19,898 bases of DNA from Pelagibacteraceae bacterium TMED65 (GCA_002167215.1 NHDS01000007.1:1-19898); one strand, 5' to 3'; shown: positions 1-9,125, numbered from the stretch's first letter. Notes: a model not told the origin generated them from the sequence alone. Translations and numbers: made by a program.

Positions 1-120
1 CTAAATACAGATTTTTGTATTACTTTTTTAAGATAAAGTTATCATTTTTATTATTGCATTTATTATATGAAATTGTTGCTTACTTTTTATTTTTAAAAAA
101 TAAAAGCATGTTAAAAAAAA

Positions 121-258
121 ATGAGTAGAACTGTCTTGCCTTCAAAAATATGCGTTGTATGTAACAAACCATTTTTATGGAGAAAAAAATGGCAAAGAGA
201 CTGGGATAATGTTAAATACTGTTCGAAAAAGTGTATGTCATTGTCGGTTAGATCTTAG
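121..258 (+). CDS. DUF2256 family small zinc-finger-like protein
   Basis: A 45-residue protein starting at ATG 121. It has four cysteines in a CxxC (C11, C14) and CxxxC (C34, C38) arrangement around an aromatic/basic core with PFLWRKKW and YCSKKC. This pattern is typical of the DUF2256 family of very short bacterial proteins (about 40-60 aa), whose function is unknown; a treble-clef-like zinc site is a reasonable inference. No clear Shine-Dalgarno precedes the start (an A-rich tract lies there). The last 11 bases overlap the 3' end of the convergent peroxiredoxin gene. The identity rests on the conserved motif; the role is not known. Confidence 0.85.
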   Translation: MSRTVLPSKICVVCNKPFLWRKKWQRDWDNVKYCSKKCMSLSVRS

Positions 259-892
259 TATATCTTAAATAAGGTTTAATTGTTTTAAATTCACCAAATA
301 ATTCTTTTGCCTCTTCATCAGTTACTGCAGGAACTATGATAACATCATCATTTTTTTTCCAATTTGCTGGAGTTGCAATCTTTTTCTTTGAACTTAATTG
401 AATTGAATCCAAAACTCTTAAAATTTCATCGAAATTTCTTCCTGTTGTCATAGGATATGTTAACATCATTCTTATTTTTTTGTCAGGGTCTATTAAAAAA
501 ACCGACCTGACCGTTGCATTTGTTATTGCAGTTCTTATACCATCGGTTGTTTCCTCAGCAGGCAACATATTGTAAAGTTTAGCAATCTTAAGGTTTTGAT
601 CTGCAATTAGAGGGTAATTAACAGTTGCATTTTGGGTTTCCTCAATATCTTTTTTCCAAGCCATGTGGTCATCAACGGAATCAACACTCAATCCTATTAA
701 TTTACAATTTCTTGATTTAAAATCTTCTTCTATTCTAGCCATATAACCTAATTCTGTTGTGCAAACAGGAGTAAAATCTTTTGGGTGCGAAAACAGTATA
801 CCCCAAGCATCACCAAGGTAAGTATGGAAGTTTAATCTACCACTTGTAGTTTGAGCGTCAAAGTTTGGAGCTACATCATTTATTCTTAACAT
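248..892 (-). CDS. 1-Cys peroxiredoxin (Prx6/AhpC-TSA family)
   Basis: A 214-aa thiol peroxidase that reduces H2O2 and organic hydroperoxides in the cytoplasm. The peroxidatic cysteine is C44 in the motif HPKDFTPVCTTE, with the conserved P37, T41 and an Arg near 129 (TVRSVFLIDP) completing the active site. The only other cysteine (C63) is not at a resolving-Cys position, and the length and C-terminal extension fit the 1-Cys Prx6 group rather than 2-Cys AhpC. It probably relies on an external thiol as reductant. The start ATG lacks an obvious Shine-Dalgarno. It is divergent from the decarboxylase gene and convergent with the DUF2256 gene, and does not look operonic. Confidence 0.92.
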   Translation of the reverse strand: MLRINDVAPNFDAQTTSGRLNFHTYLGDAWGILFSHPKDFTPVCTTELGYMARIEEDFKSRNCKLIGLSVDSVDDHMAWKKDIEETQNATVNYPLIADQNLKIAKLYNMLPAEETTDGIRTAITNATVRSVFLIDPDKKIRMMLTYPMTTGRNFDEILRVLDSIQLSSKKKIATPANWKKNDDVIIVPAVTDEEAKELFGEFKTIKPYLRYTKI

Positions 893-990
893 TTGTACAT
901 TGTATTTAAAATTTATAAAAAATAAATAAAATTTGAATAATTTATGAAATTAAATTTTAAAAAAGTTATAACATTCTTTTAAAAACATGT

Positions 991-995
991 AAGGA
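991..995 (+). promoter_or_regulatory. Ribosome binding site deciding a TTG start
   Basis: AAGGA lies 7 bases before TTG 1003. The nearby ATG at 987 is followed at once by a TAA, so TTG 1003 is the supported start of the decarboxylase gene. Confidence 0.7.
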
Positions 996-1002
996 ATTAA
1001 AT

Positions 1003-2139
1003 TTGGATAAATTTTTTTTCAAAGATATTAGTTGTCCTTTTTTTATTTTCTATCCTGAAAAATTAAAAAAAAAAGTACAGCAATTCACCAGAGATTTCAA
1101 GGGAAGGGTGGTTTATGCCTTAAAAGCAAATCCATCAAAACCTGTTCTTAATTCTTTAATAAAGTTTGGTATTGATTCTTTCGATGCTGCCTCACTGAAT
1201 GAAATAAAGCTAATAAAAAAAATTATTCCTAATTCAAATGTTTTTTTTATGAACCCTGTAAAATCCAGAGAATCAATAAAAGAGGCTTACTTTAGATATA
1301 AAGTTAGAGATTTTTCTTTGGATAATCTTGCAGAATTTAAAAAAATACTTGATGAAACAAATCATGCAAAAGATTTATCTCTATTTGTAAGATTAGCAAT
1401 TTCGTCAAAATTTTCGGTTGTCTCTTTAGATGATAAATTTGGTATAAATAAAGAAACTGCCCCAAAACTGATAAAAACAATAAAAAATAAAAAATTAAAA
1501 GTTGGCATTTGTTTTCATGTTGGATCTCAATGCATGAATCCGAAGATATATAAAACTGCTATGAAAACGTCTAAAGATGTTGAAAAATCAAGTGGTGTTG
1601 AACTTGATTATTTAAATGTAGGTGGTGGATTTCCATCTTATTATGAAAATTTCAAACCTGTTAACCTGAGTGATTATATTTCTTTTGTAAATGAAAACTT
1701 TTCGAAGGTATTTTGTAATAAATCAAGTACAGTAAAGCTTTTAGCAGAACCGGGTAGATCAATTGTTTCAGATTGCATGTCTTTAGTTGTTAAAGTAAAT
1801 CATAGAAAAAATAATACTTTATTTATTAATGATGGGATCTATGGATCTTTAAATAATGCTGGTAAATTTAATTTTATTTGTCCTGTAAAACTATTTGGTA
1901 GAAATGATAATAAGTCAAAATTAGTTCCATTTAGTTTTTACGGACCTACATGTGATTCTGAAGATTTCATAAAAGGTCCATTTTTTCTTCCAAATTCTGT
2001 TTCGGAAGGAGATTATATTGAACTATTTAATATGGGTGCTTATTCGACTACAATGAAAACTGACTTTAATGGCTTTTTCGAGAAAACTAAATTTTTTATA
2101 AAAAAATATCAAGACTGGGATATTGAGGAGATAACTTAA
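1003..2139 (+). CDS. Ornithine decarboxylase-like fold-III PLP-dependent decarboxylase
   Basis: A 378-aa protein matching the length of short bacterial ornithine/lysine decarboxylases of the alanine-racemase-fold (type III) group. These make putrescine or cadaverine from ornithine or lysine in the cytoplasm. Visible motifs in order: PLP-lysine K41 in YALKANP; the NPVKSRESI segment; H172 in FHVGSQ; the glycine loop G207-G209 in VGGGFP; phosphate-binding E249-R252 (EPGR); catalytic C317 in GPTCDSED; and the tail GAYS...DFNGF at 345-358. The CDS motif and FNGF ending favour the ODC branch over diaminopimelate decarboxylase (LysA) or arginine decarboxylase. Substrate choice between ornithine and lysine is not resolved. 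It starts at TTG with a good Shine-Dalgarno. No linked polyamine genes are visible. Confidence 0.88.
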   Translation: MDKFFFKDISCPFFIFYPEKLKKKVQQFTRDFKGRVVYALKANPSKPVLNSLIKFGIDSFDAASLNEIKLIKKIIPNSNVFFMNPVKSRESIKEAYFRYKVRDFSLDNLAEFKKILDETNHAKDLSLFVRLAISSKFSVVSLDDKFGINKETAPKLIKTIKNKKLKVGICFHVGSQCMNPKIYKTAMKTSKDVEKSSGVELDYLNVGGGFPSYYENFKPVNLSDYISFVNENFSKVFCNKSSTVKLLAEPGRSIVSDCMSLVVKVNHRKNNTLFINDGIYGSLNNAGKFNFICPVKLFGRNDNKSKLVPFSFYGPTCDSEDFIKGPFFLPNSVSEGDYIELFNMGAYSTTMKTDFNGFFEKTKFFIKKYQDWDIEEIT

Positions 2140-2152
2140 AAAGTTATTTATT
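2131..2152 (+). terminator. Weak AT-rich hairpin at the end of the decarboxylase gene
   Basis: ATAACTT (2131-2137), a 3-base spacer and AAGTTAT (2141-2147) form a 7-bp stem overlapping the stop codon. A T-rich run follows. It lies in the short convergent gap before the transporter gene. GC content is too low for a strong terminator, so this is tentative. Confidence 0.3.
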
Positions 2153-2165
2153 GTATTCTCTTATA

Positions 2166-3032
2166 TTAAATAATTAAAAAAACCCCGTAAGAGAGTAATG
2201 AAACTCCAATTATTTTCTGAACTGTAATTTTTTCATTAAAAAATATTTTACCAAAAATTACTGCCGAAAACTGACCAGTAGCTCTTTTTATTGATTCCAT
2301 GATAGGAACAAAATTAAAAAGAATTGCGTAAAATTGTAGAATTGTTGCAAATGTTCCAATGCATAATGTAATAAAAACAAGTGTTAAACTTCTGATTCTT
2401 TTCTTCTTTAAAGCTTTTAAATCCTTAAAAGAAAAAATTACTAAAACTATAAAAGTAAAAATTGATTGAATTAACCCATGAAAATTTACAGAGCTATATT
2501 TTAAGCATATTTTATCTAAAACAGGAGTTAAGCTCCAACAAAATGAAACTAAAATCATTAGATTAGCACTTTTACTATTTATTATATTTTGAAAGCTTTT
2601 TAAAAAATGAGATAAATTTAATTTTTTTGTATAGAGAAAAAGGGTTCCAAAAATTATTATAAAAATCCCTAAATATTGTTGTTTGTTTAGAGTCTCTGCA
2701 AGAAATAAATATGAAAAAAAAGAGCTAAATAAAGGGGAAAAAGATAAAAGAGGGATGGTTAAACTTAATTCGGATTCTTTTATAGATTTAAGAAAAATAA
2801 AAGCTGAAAATATACCCAATAAAACTAAAGTTAAGCCAGGAACAAAGTATGGAGTAATAAAAAAATAAAAACTTTCATTTATACACCATATTAAAAAAAT
2901 TATTATTTGTAGAGTTGAGAATAATATTAGTAATAACTTGGGCTTTATGACCTTTAAGCTCATTTTTCTTGTGAGATCAAACAGAGCCCAAAATATACCT
3001 GAAATGAGACAAATAAAGATCGACGATGACAA
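2166..3032 (-). CDS. EamA/DMT-superfamily membrane transporter
   Basis: A 288-aa, almost wholly hydrophobic protein with about ten predicted transmembrane helices, arranged as two similar halves (residues about 3-140 and 155-288). This is the layout of EamA-type drug/metabolite transporters. The second half carries the family-typical PIMESIKRATGQFSAVIFGK stretch before the last helices. Substrate cannot be inferred; DMT members export or import amino acids, nucleosides or other metabolites. It starts at TTG 3032, because an in-frame stop lies 2 codons upstream and GGAG (3039-3042, minus strand) is 6 bases from the TTG. It is the last minus-strand gene before the flagellar block and is separated from flgF by 275 bases, so it is probably an independent unit. 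Confidence 0.85.
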   Translation of the reverse strand: MSSSIFICLISGIFWALFDLTRKMSLKVIKPKLLLILFSTLQIIIFLIWCINESFYFFITPYFVPGLTLVLLGIFSAFIFLKSIKESELSLTIPLLSFSPLFSSFFSYLFLAETLNKQQYLGIFIIIFGTLFLYTKKLNLSHFLKSFQNIINSKSANLMILVSFCWSLTPVLDKICLKYSSVNFHGLIQSIFTFIVLVIFSFKDLKALKKKRIRSLTLVFITLCIGTFATILQFYAILFNFVPIMESIKRATGQFSAVIFGKIFFNEKITVQKIIGVSLLSYGVFLII

Positions 3033-3038
3033 AATTTA

Positions 3039-3042
3039 CTCC
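3039..3042 (-). promoter_or_regulatory. Ribosome binding site deciding the transporter TTG start
   Basis: GGAG on the minus strand, 6 bases before TTG 3032. An in-frame TAA at 3036-3038 excludes any longer protein. Confidence 0.65.
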
Positions 3043-3084
3043 AAGTTTGATTGTTCTTTATTTTCTGTTTTTTGTTCTCAAAAA

Positions 3085-3132
3085 ATTACTAATTTTAGTA
3101 ATATCTCTAAAACTGATAGAAACAAGAGATAT
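3085..3132. repeat. Two abutting inverted repeats in the flgF-transporter intergenic region
   Basis: ATTACTAA (3085-3092) and TTAGTAAT (3095-3102) are perfect 8-bp arms with a 2-base centre. Abutting this, ATATCTCT (3101-3108) and AGAGATAT (3125-3132) form perfect 8-bp arms around a 16-base loop. They lie upstream of the minus-strand transporter gene, within the otherwise gene-free stretch 3033-3307. They could be operator sites or RNA hairpins; chance is not excluded in DNA this AT-rich. Confidence 0.4.
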
Positions 3133-3307
3133 GTTAATAATTACCTTGAAGAAAATGAAATTGAAAGTCTTAAATTTCTTAAATTCTTTTTGAAATAATA
3201 TCTTGAATAAACCTATGACTAAAAAGCTTGAAACGATTGCTTTACGTAAAAATTAGTTTAGAAAATTTTAGAATTGAGGATAAGGTTATTTTTCAATACT
3301 AATTAGA

Positions 3308-4099
3308 TTACATCCCTGGTAGTCTCATAAGACTGGCTCCAACTGAGTCTAGTTCTTCAGCCATTTGGATGAATTTTACATGCATTTCAAATTTTCTTTG
3401 CTGATCGATTGTATTAACCATTTCTTCAACAGCATTCACATTACTTTTTTCTAAAAAACCAACTACAATTTTTCCTTGCTGATTAGGTTCTATCTGCACA
3501 ATTTCAGTAACACCTTCTTCATTAGGTTCTGATTCAATTCTTATATGACCATCAAGAGTCTTCTTTAATTTATCATTTTCTGCAGGAACGAATGTACCAA
3601 TGGTTGCAACATTCTGAGGTAATGCATCAGGTTCTGCACCAATTGGTTGAATAAATATCTCTCCTTGGGGAGAGATTGTTATCTCACGAAATGCTGGAAT
3701 CTCTAGGGGATTTAAACCGGCATCTAGAACTTTATTTCCGGCACCATCCAATAATTCACCGGTCTCACTTGTCTGGAAATCGCCTCGTCTAGATAGAGAA
3801 GGTTGTCCGCCGTTTCTTGGCTGAACTACAAAGTACCCGTCTCCGTCAAAAGCTACGTCTAACGGATTTTTTGTAAAATCCATTGTGCCTTGTTGAATTG
3901 AGAATCCTCCTACATTTCTTGCTGATACTATTCTTGGTTCAACACCGTTCTGTCTATTTAGATATATAGAACCAAAATCAGTAACAACATCCTGTCTAAA
4001 TCCAGGAGTGCTAAGATTTGAAAGATTATGGGATGTTGCCGTTTGATTTTCCATCAACATTTTCAAACTATTTAATGCAGTTTGAGCCATTCTATCCAT
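3308..4099 (-). CDS. flgF: Flagellar proximal rod protein FlgF
   Basis: A 263-aa axial rod protein exported through the flagellar type III system to form part of the periplasmic rod. It begins MDRMAQTALNSLK and has the rod-family N-terminal segment HNLSNLSTPGF (about 24-34), a central GDGYFVVQ motif (about 86-93), and a coiled-coil-forming C-terminus with NAVEEMVNTIDQQRKFEMH. The N-terminal sequence and length (about 250 aa) fit FlgF better than FlgG, which normally starts MIRSLWIAKTG-like. An AGGAG site lies 9 bases before the ATG. It is the last gene of the flgB-flgC-flgD-flgE-flgF run. The usual downstream flgG is not here. Confidence 0.9.
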   Translation of the reverse strand: MDRMAQTALNSLKMLMENQTATSHNLSNLSTPGFRQDVVTDFGSIYLNRQNGVEPRIVSARNVGGFSIQQGTMDFTKNPLDVAFDGDGYFVVQPRNGGQPSLSRRGDFQTSETGELLDGAGNKVLDAGLNPLEIPAFREITISPQGEIFIQPIGAEPDALPQNVATIGTFVPAENDKLKKTLDGHIRIESEPNEEGVTEIVQIEPNQQGKIVVGFLEKSNVNAVEEMVNTIDQQRKFEMHVKFIQMAEELDSVGASLMRLPGM

Positions 4100-4135
4100 T
4101 TTTATAATCTCCTAATTAAGTTAAATTTAATTTAA

Positions 4136-7100
4136 TTACATTCTAATATTCACAATTGCTTGAGTTGTTGCAGCAGTTGTTTCAATTGATTTAGCATTTG
4201 CCTGAAAGTTTCTTTGAGCAGTAATTAGGTTCACGAGTTCCTCTGTAATATCAACATTAGATCTTTCTAGGGAACCGGATAAGACTGTACCAAAACCTTC
4301 AGCACCTGCTTCACCAACTGTTGCAGTACCCGAAACAGCAGTTTCCACATAAGTAGAGTTACCAATTTGTTTAAGACCATTCTGGTTGTTAAAATTAGCT
4401 AAAACAATTTTACCTAGCGGGTTATTCTGACCATTCGTATAGTTTGCCCTAACTGTACCTGATGAATCAATCTCTAGACCATCTAATCTACCAGAAGTAA
4501 AACCATCCTGATTCACGGTATTTACTGAGAATGGTTGAGCTAACTGAGTTGATTTGGTAAAGTCGATATCTAGATCAATACTAAATCCAGCTTCCTGCTT
4601 TTCGTAGTGAACACCTTGTTTAGGACTTACAATTCTTCCGGATTTATCGAAAGTCAATTCTCCTTCGTCGATGTACAATGGGAAATACCCATCTACAATG
4701 TTAGCGGGAGGAGTAGTAACCTTATTACCATTTGCATCAACAAATAAAGCTAAACCTTCTGAGTTAGTTGCTTGAGTTAAGTTAAAAATTTGTGGAACTG
4801 TTCCCACACCAAGATCAACATTATCCAGTCCAAATTTACCTGCACCACGAACTTTGATTGTCGAATCTCTTCCTGTGGTTCCATTTGTAAAGGTAAAATT
4901 GTTTGTAGCTGAATTATAGGCTACTGTTATTCCACCACCTACAATACCTGTTGTACCTTCAATTTGGTTCATTCTTTCTTGAAGTGCTTCAGCTAAAGTT
5001 GTTCCAACATAAAAACCTTGAGGTATTTCAATAATGCCTGGAACACCATTAACTGAGACGTTAAATATATTTTCATTATTCTGATTACTCAATCTAAATA
5101 CTTGAGTCAAATCTTCTGTTGCTGACGCTCCAACTGCTACTGCTGGAAGAGCTGCAAGACCTTTTGCCTCTGTTATTACAGCGTTTGTTTTTGTTTTTCC
5201 AACTCCAAGGAGACCATTATCTCCTCCAAAGAAATCTGTTGCATCAGTTATAGAACCATCCGTTGCTGACAGTAGATAACGACCAACTGCAATATTAGAT
5301 GCTGTTTGAGCAGTTGTTACACCGATGGCTCCGTTAGCAGCAATAGTTTCACCTGTTGTCCCACTACTAAATTCAAATGCTTTCAATTCACTATTATAAT
5401 TAACTTTAATTCCAAAACGCTTGTCGTTTAATTGGATTTCGGCTCCATCTGCAACAAATGTAGCCGCTGAAAACTTTTCTCCACCTCTGATGAGAGTTTC
5501 AGTTGTATCATCTGATGTTGGAATACCGAGATTATTGGTTGAGGTTGCTGTAGATGCTCCAAATATTTTAAAACTGTTGAAGTTACTGTTAGTACCCGTT
5601 CCTAATATATTTCTATCAACTTCAAATTGAAGTCTTTGGTTAAGAACGTCATAAGAAACTTCAATTGGAGGGTCTTTTACATCAACCCAATTTGTTGCCA
5701 TGTTTGCAGACCCTGTTATGGTCGCATCTAAGGATCCTGCGTCTGATCCTAGTCCAAGTACTTGACTGGTATTTATAGAGGCAGCAGAACCGTTTATATT
5801 AAACTCAGCACTATGAATTCCAAAAATTGGATCTCCAACAGAAACACTTCCGTGAGCTCTAGCAACTGTTGAACTGTCTACCATTTTATTAGTATAAGCA
5901 TGTTTGTTTGCAGTACCAATTTCTCTTAGCACAACCTTTTTGTTACTAAAGTTAACATCTGCTCCTTTATATACGTCACTTGCTCCCTGAAAAAAAGCTT
6001 CAACACTAGTTGAAAGTTCACTGTATATTTTTCCATCATTATTAGTAGCTGCAATATTAAAGTCAGCATCAGGAAAATTCATACCAGATGTACTACATTC
6101 AACGAAATACTTGTTACCTGAATCTTGGGCTGCTCTAATTACAGTAAATTCTCTTCCATTAAAAAAAGCTGAGTTAGTGGTATCTGTTGCTGACGCATCG
6201 AATAATCCTAATGCTCTTATTTTTTCGTTTACAGTTAAAGCAGGATCGTTTGTCCCAAAATAAAATTTAACAGTATTTTCTGATTGATCATATTCAACAA
6301 TATTTCCTGAATTTCCAGCACCCATTGTGTCAGCTTCGTCATATACGTGAAGTTGCGGACTTTTACCATAATATGAATGCGTTAAATATTTCTCCTCATC
6401 AGTAATTGCTGTAATTGTTCCGGAATCATTAGTAGTAGCATTAGCTCTAGTAATCTTAAATGCCTGGTTGTGTTCAAGAATACCAGTCATTGTCCCGCCA
6501 GTATATTCAGCAAATAAACTGTTTTGTACACCTATAGATGCTGCAGCACTTACAACATCACTCGAAGATGTAACTGCATAATTATTTAGTGAATCATTTA
6601 ATCTGGCTTGAGTATGTGCTAAAAACTGATCTCTTGTGAAATCAGGTGATGCACCTGTTAGTGTTATTCCTTCAAGTGTTGAAACGTATGAATCTGTTAG
6701 AAGGTCAACACTTATTGGCGTTGTTAAGCCTGTTGAAGTTCCATCAGCATTTAGCTTCAATAAATCAATAGTGAGTGTGTCATCAACATTCTGTACAACT
6801 TGAATTTTTTTATCATCTCCATATGAAGAATTTATTGCTCGTTGAATTTCTGTCGATAATTGAGTTGCATTGTACGAACCAGGTCTAATGTCAATGTTTA
6901 CTGGCTGATCTCCATTGTCAACATTCACAGTCATGAAGTTAGTACCCCAAAAAATACCGGATCCGGTATTACCACTCTCCACTGTAGATTTAAACTGAAC
7001 TGGATCGGTTACAATTGTAACAGTTTTGTCACCTTCCTCACCAAAATCAAACCCACTTGCTTCACCAGTAATTTTGGCTGGAGTTGAATCAATTAATGTT

Positions 7101-7972
7101 TTTAAATCATCTTGTTTATATAAAGCGGAACCTTTTCCCTCCAAGAAATAGTTATCATCAGGAACTTTAGTAGTTTGTTGACCAAAACGATCAATAAAAA
7201 TTGGTTGTTTTGTATCATTAACTGCTTTAACAAGATCAGGTTCAATCACTGTATCATTAATAACAAGTCGTGTTTCAAACTTATTAGTAGGGTCGGCAGC
7301 TGACGCTGCTTGTGTTCTGATGAAAAATATAGTTGCGATTGTTGGATTACCTAAATCATCAAAAATTGTAATTGAAGTAGAGTTATTGTATGTCGTTGGA
7401 TCATTAGGGTTAAATACATATCCACTTGCAAATTGTGCATTATCAGTAATAACGTCACTGGTAGCAGATACGTTAACACCTAAATCAATTTGTGTTGTTG
7501 CTTTTGGTGTTCCAGATGTAACTGGAAGCTGTAAAGGAACGGCACTTGTTAAATCTTTTGCAGTAACAGATCCATCAGCATTTACCGGAAATGTTAGCAG
7601 AAACTGACCAGATGAGTCAGTAACATATCTATCATTATTCACGTTGAATGAACCATTACGTGTATAAACTGTTTGTCCTGATGTTAAAGATGGTTTAAGG
7701 GAGAAGAAACCTTGACCAGAAATTGCTAAATCAAGAACGTTAAGAGAGGAGGTAATATTACCTTGAGTAAACTGCTGTTTAACACTTTTAAGAATTGTAC
7801 CAGAACCGATTGAAGATGATGCATTCTGTAATGGTGATGTTGCAAAAATATCACCAAATTCTGCTCTAGATCTTTTAAAACCGGTTGTGTTAACGTTAGC
7901 GATATTATTCGACGTTGCCGAAATATCCGATTGTGCTCCGTTAAGTCCTGTAAGTGCTGTATAAAATGACAT
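4136..7972 (-). CDS. flgE: Flagellar hook protein FlgE, greatly enlarged
   Basis: A 1278-aa hook subunit; ordinary FlgE is about 400 aa. The N-terminal D0/D1 region is canonical: MSFYTALTGLNGAQSDIS, then SNNIANVNTTGFKRSRAEF, QQFTQGNI and LDLAISGQGFF (residues 1-92). The C-terminal D0 is also canonical: ERSNVDITEELVNLITAQRN, then QANAKSIETTAATTQAIVNI. Between them lies a large insertion rich in Thr, Ser, Asn, Asp and Gly. It includes segments resembling flagellin/hook IN-type beta modules near residues 357-400 (PVNIDIRPGSYNATQLSTEI), 840-876 and 975-1030 (IIEIPQGFYVGTTLAEALQE). There is one cysteine, near residue 625. GAGGAG lies 7 bases from the ATG. The frame is intact throughout, so the size is not an assembly fusion of separate frames. 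It would build the extracellular hook. Confidence 0.93.
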   Translation of the reverse strand: MSFYTALTGLNGAQSDISATSNNIANVNTTGFKRSRAEFGDIFATSPLQNASSSIGSGTILKSVKQQFTQGNITSSLNVLDLAISGQGFFSLKPSLTSGQTVYTRNGSFNVNNDRYVTDSSGQFLLTFPVNADGSVTAKDLTSAVPLQLPVTSGTPKATTQIDLGVNVSATSDVITDNAQFASGYVFNPNDPTTYNNSTSITIFDDLGNPTIATIFFIRTQAASAADPTNKFETRLVINDTVIEPDLVKAVNDTKQPIFIDRFGQQTTKVPDDNYFLEGKGSALYKQDDLKTLIDSTPAKITGEASGFDFGEEGDKTVTIVTDPVQFKSTVESGNTGSGIFWGTNFMTVNVDNGDQPVNIDIRPGSYNATQLSTEIQRAINSSYGDDKKIQVVQNVDDTLTIDLLKLNADGTSTGLTTPISVDLLTDSYVSTLEGITLTGASPDFTRDQFLAHTQARLNDSLNNYAVTSSSDVVSAAASIGVQNSLFAEYTGGTMTGILEHNQAFKITRANATTNDSGTITAITDEEKYLTHSYYGKSPQLHVYDEADTMGAGNSGNIVEYDQSENTVKFYFGTNDPALTVNEKIRALGLFDASATDTTNSAFFNGREFTVIRAAQDSGNKYFVECSTSGMNFPDADFNIAATNNDGKIYSELSTSVEAFFQGASDVYKGADVNFSNKKVVLREIGTANKHAYTNKMVDSSTVARAHGSVSVGDPIFGIHSAEFNINGSAASINTSQVLGLGSDAGSLDATITGSANMATNWVDVKDPPIEVSYDVLNQRLQFEVDRNILGTGTNSNFNSFKIFGASTATSTNNLGIPTSDDTTETLIRGGEKFSAATFVADGAEIQLNDKRFGIKVNYNSELKAFEFSSGTTGETIAANGAIGVTTAQTASNIAVGRYLLSATDGSITDATDFFGGDNGLLGVGKTKTNAVITEAKGLAALPAVAVGASATEDLTQVFRLSNQNNENIFNVSVNGVPGIIEIPQGFYVGTTLAEALQERMNQIEGTTGIVGGGITVAYNSATNNFTFTNGTTGRDSTIKVRGAGKFGLDNVDLGVGTVPQIFNLTQATNSEGLALFVDANGNKVTTPPANIVDGYFPLYIDEGELTFDKSGRIVSPKQGVHYEKQEAGFSIDLDIDFTKSTQLAQPFSVNTVNQDGFTSGRLDGLEIDSSGTVRANYTNGQNNPLGKIVLANFNNQNGLKQIGNSTYVETAVSGTATVGEAGAEGFGTVLSGSLERSNVDITEELVNLITAQRNFQANAKSIETTAATTQAIVNIRM

Positions 7973-7995
7973 TTTTTTTCTCCTCTGTTGTTATT

Positions 7996-8700
7996 TTATT
8001 TTTTAGATTTAAGTTTGATTGCCTCAGATGCAGAGATTTCCCCGTAATCTTTTGTTTCTAAAATTACATCTTCACTATTTTTAGGTGCTGACGCGGCAAT
8101 AACTTTGTTATAAACTGCTGTATTTAATCCATCTGACCCCTGAGCATTTCCTGAATAAGCCTGGATAGTTAATTTTGTTTTATTTTTCTTTAACTCATCT
8201 GGAATATCTGTCCAACTAAAACCAACAAGACCTTTATCTTGTGATCCTAAGTTAATTGAATGAACAATTTCACCATTTGATTTTGTAAATGTTAACCCAA
8301 CATCATTTGAGTATAGAGGTAAATCAACTACTCCGTGAATTTCTCCATGTTCGTCTGGGGTAGCTACTTGTCCAGGCACTAGTACAGAGTGACCTAAAAA
8401 CTGTGCAGCTGTAGCAACTCGATTTGGTTCTAATTTTGATCCAAGACTTGTTAGATTATTATTAATTTCTGTAATTCCTGTGACAGTTGAAAACTGTGCC
8501 ATTTGGGCAATAAAGTCTCCATTATCCATTGGTGCAAAAGGATCTTGATTTTGTAATTGAGTAGTCATTAATTTTAAAAAATCCTCTTGCCCTAGGGCAG
8601 TTTTTTTATTGCCTTTTGCTGCTTCTTCTTGAGTTTTTACTCCCAATTTATTTAATATATTATTTAATGATTGTTCTGATGTTTTTGAAATATCTGGCAT
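7996..8700 (-). CDS. flgD: Flagellar hook cap / hook assembly protein FlgD
   Basis: A 234-aa scaffold that caps the growing hook and is needed for FlgE polymerisation. The conserved N-terminal signature is clear: LGQEDFLKLMTTQLQNQDPF, then MDNGDFIAQMAQFSTVTGI, at about residues 36-76. A FlgD Ig-like/tudor-like C-terminal region follows, containing GHSVLVPG and a GLVGFSWT segment. Length is typical (about 220-240 aa). It is preceded by a GGGG-type ribosome site and lies 23 bases upstream of flgE and 11 bases downstream of flgC, in the same operon. The partner is the unusually long FlgE encoded next door. Confidence 0.93.
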   Translation of the reverse strand: MPDISKTSEQSLNNILNKLGVKTQEEAAKGNKKTALGQEDFLKLMTTQLQNQDPFAPMDNGDFIAQMAQFSTVTGITEINNNLTSLGSKLEPNRVATAAQFLGHSVLVPGQVATPDEHGEIHGVVDLPLYSNDVGLTFTKSNGEIVHSINLGSQDKGLVGFSWTDIPDELKKNKTKLTIQAYSGNAQGSDGLNTAVYNKVIAASAPKNSEDVILETKDYGEISASEAIKLKSKK

Positions 8701-8711
8701 TTTTCCCCTAT

Positions 8712-9125
8712 CTATTTACCCATACTCGCTGTTTTAAGCATTAATGCTCTAACTGTTGATATTATTTCAACATTATTTTGATATTGTCGAGATGCTTCAA
8801 GCATATCAACATATTCTTCTTCAATGTTTACTGGTGCTCTATATATAAAACCATCTTTATCTGCCATAGGATGGCCAGGTTTAAATTCTTTTATTGGATC
8901 AATATCCATCTTTTTTACAGTTACTGCATCGACGGTAGAGATACCTCTTTTTCTTATTAAATCAAAATATTTGGTTTCAAAAATTGGTTTTATTGGTTTG
9001 TATGCATCTTGTGGACTAGAAGCAATATTATCCGCATTAGCCAAGTTGCTGGCTGTAGCATTTAATCTTACAAGCTGTGCACCCATTGCTCTTTGCGCTA
9101 TATGATAAATATTCTTGATGTCCAT
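8712..9125 (-). CDS. flgC: Flagellar proximal rod protein FlgC
   Basis: A 137-aa rod subunit of normal family length. The N-terminus carries the axial-protein helix with NATASNLANADN (about 23-34). The middle has the FlgC-typical PIKEFKPGHPMADKDGFIYR (about 77-96), and the C-terminus has EYVDMLEASRQYQNNVEI followed by RALMLKTASMGK. Its ATG abuts the flgB stop directly, with GAGG inside the end of flgB acting as the ribosome site, so translation is probably coupled. The product is secreted through the FlhA-containing export gate and assembles with FlgB and FlgF in the rod. Confidence 0.95.
   Translation of the reverse strand: MDIKNIYHIAQRAMGAQLVRLNATASNLANADNIASSPQDAYKPIKPIFETKYFDLIRKRGISTVDAVTVKKMDIDPIKEFKPGHPMADKDGFIYRAPVNIEEEYVDMLEASRQYQNNVEIISTVRALMLKTASMGK

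Noticed and set aside
4..29. Terminator-like hairpin AATACA/TGTATT followed by T-rich DNA
   Set aside because: Only a 6-bp AT stem, and the upstream gene is outside the window, so it cannot be tied to any transcript.
3004..3198. Plus-strand open frame of about 64 codons overlapping the transporter start and continuing into the gap
   Set aside because: No ribosome site or family resemblance, composition like translated AT-rich spacer, and two inverted repeats lie within it.
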